Assembly (NCBI GenBank): GCA_947169265.1
Contig: CAMVPC010000013.1
Span: 1-64,000 of the forward strand
Direction of reading: 5' to 3'
Source of the DNA: an uncultured Prevotellaceae bacterium
GTDB lineage: Bacteria; Bacteroidota; Bacteroidia; Bacteroidales; Muribaculaceae
Length of the DNA stretch: 64,000 nucleotides
Within the stretch, counting starts at the first letter, position 1, and each line of letters begins with the position of its first letter. Under the pieces are notes generated by a model that did not search any database, was not told the DNA's origin, and saw only the letters and a list, made by a program, of their open reading frames with translations. The translations under genes were made by a program, and so were the position numbers. Positions 1-8,217 of the stretch are shown here, one piece after another.

Positions 1-83
1 ATAAAAAATGACCCATCTTTCGCCTTCAAAAACTTTTTTAAATGAAATTGCCGTGTGTTTTTTGCAAAAAAAATGAGAAAAGT

Positions 84-114
84 TTTGGCGGTTCAAGAAA
101 AAGCATTACCTTTG
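84..114 (+). promoter_or_regulatory. Promoter of tRNA-Gln
   Basis: TTTG at 84-87 and TACCTTTG at 107-114 are separated by 19 nt, which matches the Bacteroidetes -33/-7 consensus. The -7 box ends 17 nt before the tRNA. It may also feed rpsP by read-through, because no promoter is visible between the two genes. Confidence 0.75.
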
Positions 115-131
115 CACCGCAATTGCGACTC

Positions 132-202
132 TGTCCTGTGGTGTAACGGTAGCACATCGGATTCTGGTTCCGCTTGCGAGGGTTCGAATCCTTCCAGGAC
201 AA
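132..202 (+). tRNA. tRNA-Gln (anticodon CTG)
   Basis: The sequence folds as a cloverleaf. The acceptor arms TGTCCTG (132-138) and CAGGACA (195-201) pair perfectly. The anticodon stem CGGA/TCCG closes the loop TTCTGGT, giving anticodon CTG, which reads CAG (glutamine). The T arm contains GGTTCGAATCC. The discriminator is A and CCA is not encoded. Confidence 0.93.
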
Positions 203-212
203 CTAATTAAAA

Positions 213-247
213 GTGACCGCACGACACAATTGTGAGGTCATTTTTTT
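213..247 (+). terminator. Terminator or attenuator between tRNA-Gln and rpsP
   Basis: TGACC (214-218) pairs with GGTCA (236-240), continued by CAC/GTG across a one-by-one internal mismatch, and is followed by seven T. It would end the tRNA transcript. Because rpsP has no visible promoter of its own, it may act as a partial terminator. Confidence 0.65.
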
Positions 248-297
248 GTGAAAACCAAATAAATTTTTTTACTACAAATTTAAACTCATTATCTAAC

Positions 298-894
298 ATG
301 GCAACCAAAATTAGACTGCAACGCCACGGTCACAAGGACTACGCGTTCTATCCTATTGTCATCGCCGATAGCAGGGCACCACGAGATGGTAGATTTATTG
401 AAAGGATTGGTTCTTATAACCCTAACACTAATCCTGCTACAATAAGTTTAAATTTCGAGAGGGCTCTCTACTGGCTCAACGTGGGCGCAATCCCCACCGA
501 CACCGTTCGCAACATCCTTTCGCGTGAAGGCGTGCTGCTGATGAAGCACCTTGAGGGTGGCGTCAAGAAAGGCGCTTTCACCAAGGAAGAGGCCCAAAAG
601 CGCTTCGACGCTTGGAAGCAAGAGAAAAACGCTAAGCTCGAGGCTGTGAAGAACCAAGAACGTGAAAACAAGAAAGCCGCCGCTAAGGCCGCTCTCGAGG
701 ACGAGGTGAAGAAGAACGAGGCTAAGGCCGAGGAAGTGGCTAAGAAACGTGCCGAGATTGCTGCCGCTAACGCTGCCGCCGAGGCCGAGGCCGCCAAGGC
801 CGCTCAAGAGGAAGCCGACGCCGCCAAGGCTGCCGACGAGGCCGCAAAGGCCGAGGCGCAAGAGGCTCCCGCCGCTCCCGCCGAGGAAGCATAA
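298..894 (+). CDS. rpsP: 30S ribosomal protein S16
   Basis: Small-subunit protein S16, 198 residues. The first ~85 residues ([20 protein letters not shown], then the [10 protein letters not shown] segment, YNPN and the [11 protein letters not shown] region) are the conserved S16 fold that binds 16S rRNA. The rest is a low-complexity tail, first Lys/Glu-rich and then Ala/Glu-rich, ending PAEEA. Typical S16 proteins are 80-100 residues, so the tail doubles the length; tails of this kind occur in Bacteroidetes S16. The start was placed at ATG 298 because upstream in-frame codons lie within AT-rich leader and the S16 homology begins here. Confidence 0.96.
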   Translation: MATKIRLQRHGHKDYAFYPIVIADSRAPRDGRFIERIGSYNPNTNPATISLNFERALYWLNVGAIPTDTVRNILSREGVLLMKHLEGGVKKGAFTKEEAQKRFDAWKQEKNAKLEAVKNQERENKKAAAKAALEDEVKKNEAKAEEVAKKRAEIAAANAAAEAEAAKAAQEEADAAKAADEAAKAEAQEAPAAPAEEA

Positions 895-942
895 GTCACG
901 GCTTTTCCGCAGTGAGGGCATCGTTTCCCTCGCAATCTTAAC

Positions 943-983
943 ACAAGCCGCCTGAGAAAATTGATTTTTCTTGGGCGGCTTGT
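943..983. terminator. Bidirectional terminator between rpsP and priA
   Basis: ACAAGCCGCC (943-952) pairs perfectly with GGCGGCTTGT (974-983). An A-rich then T-rich loop can extend the stem. It lies between the converging ends of rpsP and priA. Confidence 0.8.
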
Positions 984-991
984 ACATTTTA

Positions 992-3457
992 TTATACCGG
1001 GTCGACATCGTAGTGCACCCGCACCGTGCGCATGCGACCGTCGAGGGAGAGCATTTGTTCGTAGCGGTCGCGCAGGATTCTCTTGACCTTGGGCATAGAG
1101 GCCTGCAATTCCATCTTGAGGACTATCTGGCGGATGTACATGTTCTGTACGCGCGCCACCATGGGGGCCTCGGGGCCAAGGACACGGTTGCCGAATACCT
1201 GACGCAGCAGGTTGCTGAAGCGCACAGCCATTTCGTTGACCACATCATCTTGGCGGTGACGCAGATAGATGTGTATGACCCGGGTGAAGGGCGGGTAGCC
1301 ATATCGTTGACGTTCCTCGATTTCCTCATGGTAAAATGCCAGGTAGTCGTGGGCCACCACATGCTTGATGACCGGATGTGACGGCTCGCTGGTTTGCAAT
1401 AGCACCTTGCCGCGCTTGTGGGCTCGCCCGGCTCGTCCGGCCACTTGTTCCATCATGTTGAACGCGCGCTCGCTGCTACGAAAGTCGGGGAAACGTATCA
1501 TCGTGTCGGCATTGAGAATGCCCACCACGCTCACGCCGTCGAAGTCGAGCCCTTTAGTGACCATCTGTGTGCCCACGAGGATGCGGGTCTTGCGCGACGA
1601 GAACTCGTCGATAATGCGGTCGTAGGCTGCCTTGGAACGTGTCGTGTCAAGGTCCATGCGTGAGATTTTCTCGCCGGGAAATTTGCTCTCGATGTTGTCC
1701 TCAATGCGCTCGGTACCGTAGCCCAGTACCTCGATTCCCGGCAGGCCACATTGCGGGCAGGTGGTGGGAAGCGTGATGGTGTGGCCGCAATAGTGACACG
1801 TGAGGGCGTTGCCGCGCTTGTGATAGGTGAGCGACACATCGCAATTCTCGCAGGTGGGCACCCAGCCACACTCCTTGCAACGGACCATGGGGGCAAAGCC
1901 GCGACGGTTTTGAAACAAGATTACTTGCTCGCCATTGGCAAGTGCCTTGCGGCACTCGCTCACCAGCTGCTCGCTGAAGAGGCCGTCCATTTCCCATTTC
2001 TTGCGTGCCTTGAGTGTGTCGATGACTTCGACAGTGGGTAGCTCGATGCCTTCATAGCGCTTGGTAAGCGTCACCAGGCCGTAGCGCCCTGTCAATGCGT
2101 TGTGGTAGGTTTCGATAGCCGGCGTGGCACTCCCCAGGAGGGTCTTCGCGCCATGCATGGCGGCCAGCACGGTGGCCACGTTGCGGCCATTGTAGCGTGG
2201 AGCCGGATCTTGTTGCTTGTAACTGGTGTCGTGCTCTTCATCGACAATGACCAGCCCCAAGTTGCCGTAAGGCAGAAAAACCGACGAGCGCACCCCGATG
2301 ACAAGGCAAGGATCGCTGCCGGCAAGTAGCTTTTTCCAGATGTCTACACGTTCGTTGTCGCTGAATTTGCTGTGATAAATGAGCATCCGGTCGCCGAACA
2401 CGGCGCGAAGTCGGCGCGTAAGCTGCGTGGTGAGCGCTATCTCGGGCACAAGGTAAAGCGCTTGTTTGCCCTTGGCCAAAACATCGGCGATAAGGTGCAT
2501 GTAGATACTTGTTTTACCACTTGAGGTTACGCCATGCAATAGCGTGATTTCATGCTCTTTAAAACTTGTATAAATGTCGCGGAGCGCAACGTCCTGCTCG
2601 GCTGTGAGTGCCGGAGGCGCTTCAAGGTTGAGGCGGCCGTGGGCAAAGCGGTTCACCTCTTTTTTATAGAGCGTGAAAATACCTTTTTGGCGTGCCGCGG
2701 CAAGTACAGGGGCTGTGAGCCCCGAGCGTTCGAGCAGCTGCTCCTTGCTCACCTCCATCAGCTCGTGGCTGCGCTGCAACCATCGCGAGGCGTCGAGATA
2801 GGCCAGCAGGAGTTGTTCTTGTTTTTTGGCGCGTCGCACCTCGTCAAAGAGGCGGTGCAGCCCTTCTTCGTCGTGGCGCTCGATGCTGAGTGTAACCATC
2901 GTCACGGTCTTGGGGCGGTAGTTGTCCACCACGCGCTCGGCAATCATGATGGCCTCCTTGTCGAGCAATCGGCTCACGATGCCTTCCACTGCCTTGAAAC
3001 CTGTGGCACGCGTGATTTCGTCCACGCGCAGGCGGCCTCGCTGTGCCGTGAAGTCGAGTACCACCCGTTCGCGGTCGCTCAACAGGCCCGGCTCGCTTTC
3101 CTCGAAGTCGGGATTCACGCTGATTTCGGTCTCGCTTTCCACCTTGAGCCCTGAGGGCACTGCGGCCTTAAAGACCTCGCCTTGCGAGCAGAGGTAGTAG
3201 TCGGCAATCCATTGCCACAGCTTGAGCTGCGGGTGACGCACAATAGGATTCTCATCGAGTGTCGCGAGAATCTCTTTCACCTCGTAGCCCGTGGGCTGCA
3301 CGCCGTGCACCATCACCACAATGCCGGTATAAATTTTTTTGCGGCCGAAAGGCACCAGTACCCGGCTCCCCACCGCCACCTTTGTGGTGGGCGGCAGGCG
3401 ATAAGTGAACGTTCCCTTGACGGGCAACGGCAACAACACGTCGGCAAAAAAATCCAT
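992..3457 (-). CDS. priA: Primosomal protein N' (PriA helicase)
   Basis: Replication-restart helicase of 821 residues, a full-length PriA. The N-terminal ~110 residues resemble the DNA-binding 3'BD (ADVLLPLPVKGTFTYRLP). The superfamily 2 motor has Walker A GVTSSGKTS (Lys315), the DEEH box (VDEEHDTSYKQ) and the motif QVAGRAGRA. A cysteine cluster (CKECGW, CENC, CHYCGH, CPQCG) is the zinc-binding insertion of the family. PriA reloads the replicative helicase at stalled forks. The gene is transcribed alone, converges on rpsP, and has a possible -7 box (TAAATTTG) on the reverse strand at 3515-3508. Confidence 0.97.
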   Translation of the reverse strand: MDFFADVLLPLPVKGTFTYRLPPTTKVAVGSRVLVPFGRKKIYTGIVVMVHGVQPTGYEVKEILATLDENPIVRHPQLKLWQWIADYYLCSQGEVFKAAVPSGLKVESETEISVNPDFEESEPGLLSDRERVVLDFTAQRGRLRVDEITRATGFKAVEGIVSRLLDKEAIMIAERVVDNYRPKTVTMVTLSIERHDEEGLHRLFDEVRRAKKQEQLLLAYLDASRWLQRSHELMEVSKEQLLERSGLTAPVLAAARQKGIFTLYKKEVNRFAHGRLNLEAPPALTAEQDVALRDIYTSFKEHEITLLHGVTSSGKTSIYMHLIADVLAKGKQALYLVPEIALTTQLTRRLRAVFGDRMLIYHSKFSDNERVDIWKKLLAGSDPCLVIGVRSSVFLPYGNLGLVIVDEEHDTSYKQQDPAPRYNGRNVATVLAAMHGAKTLLGSATPAIETYHNALTGRYGLVTLTKRYEGIELPTVEVIDTLKARKKWEMDGLFSEQLVSECRKALANGEQVILFQNRRGFAPMVRCKECGWVPTCENCDVSLTYHKRGNALTCHYCGHTITLPTTCPQCGLPGIEVLGYGTERIEDNIESKFPGEKISRMDLDTTRSKAAYDRIIDEFSSRKTRILVGTQMVTKGLDFDGVSVVGILNADTMIRFPDFRSSERAFNMMEQVAGRAGRAHKRGKVLLQTSEPSHPVIKHVVAHDYLAFYHEEIEERQRYGYPPFTRVIHIYLRHRQDDVVNEMAVRFSNLLRQVFGNRVLGPEAPMVARVQNMYIRQIVLKMELQASMPKVKRILRDRYEQMLSLDGRMRTVRVHYDVDPV

Positions 3458-3507
3458 GAATCAGTTAAATAGTGCGGTGATGAGGCGAGACCAATTTTTC
3501 TCGCCCA

Positions 3508-3515
3508 CAAATTTA
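3508..3515 (-). promoter_or_regulatory. Candidate -7 box for priA
   Basis: On the reverse strand the sequence reads TAAATTTG, about 50 nt upstream of the priA ATG. No good -33 TTTG is found at the expected spacing. Confidence 0.35.
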
Positions 3516-3640
3516 GATAAAAATCCCGATATATAAGTCGGTCCGGATAAAAAAAGTGCTGCACAATAAGTGTTGCCGGTTCTTCAAGACAGACGAAGAT
3601 GTCGTACAAAAACGCTTCGCGCTTGAAAAAGAAGTGCCGT

Positions 3641-3695
3641 TGTGTCACGACAGGCTACCTGTGACACATTTTGTCGCTCGTGGCGTGACAAAATG
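3641..3695. promoter_or_regulatory. Two inverted repeats upstream of groES-groEL
   Basis: The 323-bp gap between priA and groES holds two adjacent inverted repeats. The first is TGTGTCAC (3641-3648) with GTGACACA (3661-3668). The second is CATTTTGTC (3667-3675) with GACAAAATG (3687-3695), nine perfect pairs around an 11-nt spacer. They do not match CIRCE. Their position about 90-140 bp before groES suggests an operator; this is inference. Confidence 0.5.
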
Positions 3696-3780
3696 GCCTG
3701 TTGGCGGTTTTGGCATGAAATGTGCTGAATGGGAAAGTGTAATTCTAATGTGTAAACTTTTAATCAAAAATACAAAAACT

Positions 3781-4053
3781 ATGACAATTAAACCATTATC
3801 CGACAGGGTTCTCATCGAGCCCGCCAAAGCTGAAGAAGTTACCGCCGGCGGTATCATTATCCCCGACAGTGCTAAAGAAAAACCCCTCAAGGGCAAAGTG
3901 ATAGCCGTGGGCAACGGCACTAAGGATGAAGAGATGGTCGTCAAGGCCGGCGACATGGTTCTCTATGGCAAATATGCCGGCACCGAAATTGAGGTCGACG
4001 GTCAAAAATTGCTGATGATGCGCCAGAGTGACATTTTAGCTATTGTGGAATAA
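3781..4053 (+). CDS. groES: Co-chaperonin GroES
   Basis: Ten-kDa co-chaperonin of 90 residues, the usual size. It begins [19 protein letters not shown] and contains a [18 protein letters not shown] segment that is the mobile loop contacting GroEL, then the roof region and the final DILAIVE. It caps the GroEL folding chamber in the cytoplasm. The start is ATG 3781; the open frame extends upstream but homology starts here. groEL follows after 25 bp, so the two form one operon. Confidence 0.98.
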   Translation: MTIKPLSDRVLIEPAKAEEVTAGGIIIPDSAKEKPLKGKVIAVGNGTKDEEMVVKAGDMVLYGKYAGTEIEVDGQKLLMMRQSDILAIVE

Positions 4054-4066
4054 TATTATTTATTAA

Positions 4067-5713
<1,647 letters not shown>

Positions 5714-5744
5714 AAAGCTTACCATTTGCAAATAACCCGAAATA

Positions 5745-5790
5745 AGCGGGTCGCCATATCCCTCACAGGGAGCGGGCGACCCGCTTTTTG
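5745..5790 (+). terminator. Terminator of groES-groEL
   Basis: AGCGGGTCGCC (5745-5755) pairs perfectly with GGCGACCCGCT (5775-5785), followed by a T run. It lies 31 bp after the groEL stop. Confidence 0.9.
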
Positions 5791-5884
5791 CGTCAATGCT
5801 CGCGAATCGAGAATTGAAATGTATCTTTAATTGGCTCATTTATAGTGTGAATGGCGCTTGGCTGGCTTGTTAATCAGTAAATAA

Positions 5885-5916
5885 TTTGTGTGTTTGCGAA
5901 AAAGTGAGTACTTTTG
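5885..5916 (+). promoter_or_regulatory. Promoter of the exopolysaccharide operon
   Basis: TTTG (5885-5888), a 20-nt spacer and TACTTTTG (5909-5916) match the Bacteroidetes promoter exactly. Transcription should begin near 5921, leaving a leader of about 375 nt before the first gene. Confidence 0.8.
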
Positions 5917-5919
5917 TAC

Positions 5920-6298
5920 GCTTTTTCGGTGTGTACTTGGTTGCTTTTCTTACTATGTGACACCTCGAGAGAGAAAGTAAATGAAAGACTGCGCACCCAT
6001 TAGCTACCTCTTGTGAGAGGGTATGTAAGAGTTGTGTAATCTTTTGGATGTGTGACTATTAGGGATATGTAATGATATTCTGTTTTGAAAATAGGGCCTT
6101 GATGGCGATAGAGCTTGAACGAGCCGAAACAGCGGGCTATTTGCCCGTAACCGCAAGGCAAATCACCGATGGACGAGGCGAAAGCCGCGGGCCATGGTCG
6201 TGTCGCATGTCCATGTCGAGTTACAATGTGAAGCCGGCTTCGTGGCTGTGGTCGCGAGCTGGAATGTGTACCGGGCAACTTTTTAAAACCTGTTAAAA
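5920..6298 (+). ncRNA. Structured 5' leader of the exopolysaccharide operon
   Basis: The expected leader RNA holds a series of hairpins: CCTCT/AGAGG (6007-6020), CGGGC/GCCCG (6133-6147), GGC-GAAA-GCC with a GNRA loop (6177-6186), CATGG/CCATG (6193-6215) and the palindrome GAAGCCGGCTTC (6230-6241). No UpxY/UpxZ-type gene is present. I could not match it to a known riboswitch. It is a candidate regulatory leader; there is no proof of function. Confidence 0.45.
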
Positions 6299-7417
6299 AT
6301 GGGAAAGTGGACTTTGCTTGCGCTATGTTTTGTCTTGGGCTTGACCATTTCGTGGTTCTTGCTCTCAAGAGTGATTAAAATGGCTTACCGCCATAACTAT
6401 TTTGACAAACTGAACCCGCGCAAGATACACCACGGTAATATTCCCCGACTGGGTGGGGTGACGTTCTTTCCTACCATGTTGCTCACCATGTTCGTGGCCA
6501 TCACGACCGATTATTTGACCGGCGGGCCCTTGTTGCGGCAGTTTGGCGACAATATGTTGCAGGTTTGTGGCGTGGTGGGCGCCGGATTGGTTATGTACAC
6601 GTTTGGCCTTCTTGATGATATGAAGGACCTCCGTTATATGGTCAAGTTCGGCTCACAAATCATCGCGGGGCTTATTCTATGCTTCACCGGCACGTGGATT
6701 GACGACCTACATGGCGTGCTCGGCTTGCAGGAACTGCCCACGATTACCGGTTATCTGGTGACAGTGCTTACCTTTATGTTTATCGTGAACGCTATCAACT
6801 TCATCGATGGCATCGACGGCCTTGCTTCGTCGTTGAGTTTGCTGGCCTTGGTATATTTCATGCTATTGCTCCCCTGGAACGTAAATACGCCATCGCCACT
6901 TTATGTGGTGGCTTGTGTGGCGCTCGCGGCCAACTTGATTGTATTCATGTGCTACAATTTGGGAGGAAGCGAAAAAAAGAAAAACAAAATTTTCATGGGC
7001 GACACAGGCTCCACGTTCCTGGGCCTGATTCTGCTTGTGATAGCTATCGAAGTGATTCGCTTGCAAGCGGTGTCACAGTCACCCATTCTGCCGGGGGGTA
7101 ATGCCATTATCTTGGGTTTCGCGCCGCTCACACTGCCATGCTACGACGTGTTGCGTGTGGTCTTTCACCGCATCCGAAACAAGAAAAGTCCTTTTGCGCC
7201 CGATAATAACCACCTGCATCACAAGTTTATGCACTTGGGCTTGTCGCAGCATGCCACATTGGCCACAATAATTATACTGTCAATCACGTTAATATTTATT
7301 ATGGTACTGCTCAGCATGGTCATCGAAGTGAATCTCGTGCTGGTGGTATCGTTGTGTGTGTGGATGTTGTTCAACATCGCTCTGACTAAAAGAATTGAAC
7401 AAACAAATAAACAATGA
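6299..7417 (+). CDS. WecA-type undecaprenyl-phosphate sugar-1-phosphate transferase
   Basis: Polytopic membrane enzyme of 372 residues in the WecA/TagO/MraY superfamily. It transfers a sugar 1-phosphate from a UDP-sugar to undecaprenyl phosphate, the first membrane step in polysaccharide synthesis. Family motifs are visible: LLDDMKD near residue 105, NFIDGIDGLAS near 170 (Mg/substrate site), FMGDTGSTFLG near 233 and the cytoplasmic NNHLHHKF near 305. About ten hydrophobic segments are present. It opens the operon, consistent with the initiating role. UDP-GlcNAc is the likely donor by family, but the sugar cannot be read from the sequence. The next gene begins one base after its stop. Confidence 0.92.
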   Translation: MGKWTLLALCFVLGLTISWFLLSRVIKMAYRHNYFDKLNPRKIHHGNIPRLGGVTFFPTMLLTMFVAITTDYLTGGPLLRQFGDNMLQVCGVVGAGLVMYTFGLLDDMKDLRYMVKFGSQIIAGLILCFTGTWIDDLHGVLGLQELPTITGYLVTVLTFMFIVNAINFIDGIDGLASSLSLLALVYFMLLLPWNVNTPSPLYVVACVALAANLIVFMCYNLGGSEKKKNKIFMGDTGSTFLGLILLVIAIEVIRLQAVSQSPILPGGNAIILGFAPLTLPCYDVLRVVFHRIRNKKSPFAPDNNHLHHKFMHLGLSQHATLATIIILSITLIFIMVLLSMVIEVNLVLVVSLCVWMLFNIALTKRIEQTNKQ

Positions 7418-7418
7418 T

Positions 7419-8207
7419 ATGAAAATTAAGAACTTAATCATCTTCGCGGCCATGCTCCTCGTGATGGGATCCTGCACTACTCCCAAGCTTGGCTATTTTC
7501 AAGACCTGCAGACGGGTCCAGTGGGACAAACCCAAGTGCCCAATTATATCAAGATTCAGCCGGGCGACAAACTATCAATTCTTGTGAGTAGTAAGAATCC
7601 CGAATTGGCTTACATTTTTAACCTTAACATCGTGAGCCAATACCAACCCACTAATAGCATGCTGTCGACAAACCGCGTGTCGAGCTACACGGTCGACCCC
7701 GATGGCACTATCGATTTCCCCATCTTGGGTCGCCAGCATATTGCCGGCATGAAACGAAGCGAGGTGGCCGAACATATCCGCAACAAACTCATAGGCCAGA
7801 ATCTGCTTAAGGACGCCACTGTGACAGTTGATTTCATTGACTTGTATTTCTCGGTTATGGGTGAGGTGAACCATCCGGGCCGATTCTTGATTGACCAAGA
7901 CAAGATTACGATTGTCGATGCGCTCAGCCGTGCCGGCGACTTGACAATCTTCGGTAAACGCGACAACGTGCTTGTCATGCGTGACTTGGGTGATGAGCAA
8001 GTGGCTTATAGGGTCAACCTTACTAATGCCAACGAGTTGTATAATTCACCCGCTTTCTATCTTAAACAAGGCGACATTGTGTATATTGAGCCCAACTCGA
8101 CAAAGGCTAACCAATCGACGGTCAACGGTAACAACGTGCGTTCTACCTCGTTCTGGTTCTCGCTCGTGTCGGTGCTCACTTCTCTTTCTGTCTTAATCTT
8201 CAAATAA
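7419..8207 (+). CDS. Wza-like polysaccharide export lipoprotein
   Basis: Outer-membrane polysaccharide export protein of 262 residues. The signal sequence ends in the lipobox VMGSC (Cys19), so it should be lipid-anchored. A Poly_export domain follows (YIKIQPGDKLSILVSS, then VDPDGTIDFPILG), then an SLBB domain (YFSVMGEVNHPGRF and KITIVDALSRAGDL). A hydrophobic C-terminal segment ends the protein, as in Bacteroidetes homologues. With the Wzc-like gene 10 bp downstream it should form the envelope-spanning export channel. The start was chosen at ATG 7419, where the signal peptide begins, rather than an upstream in-frame ATG that overlaps the preceding gene. Confidence 0.9.
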   Translation: MKIKNLIIFAAMLLVMGSCTTPKLGYFQDLQTGPVGQTQVPNYIKIQPGDKLSILVSSKNPELAYIFNLNIVSQYQPTNSMLSTNRVSSYTVDPDGTIDFPILGRQHIAGMKRSEVAEHIRNKLIGQNLLKDATVTVDFIDLYFSVMGEVNHPGRFLIDQDKITIVDALSRAGDLTIFGKRDNVLVMRDLGDEQVAYRVNLTNANELYNSPAFYLKQGDIVYIEPNSTKANQSTVNGNNVRSTSFWFSLVSVLTSLSVLIFK

Positions 8208-8217
8208 TTGACAGCCA

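Noticed and set aside
448-1008. 186-codon reverse frame over rpsP
   Set aside because: Antisense to the repetitive Ala/Glu tail; only a mirror of its codon use.
6150-6220. Possible c-di-GMP (GEMM) riboswitch
   Set aside because: Words such as GGCAAA, GGCGAAAGCC and ACCGATGG occur, but not in the order or with the pairing of the known class.
6072-6296. 74-codon forward frame in the exopolysaccharide leader
   Set aside because: No family pattern, no start signal, and it crosses the hairpins; better seen as leader RNA.
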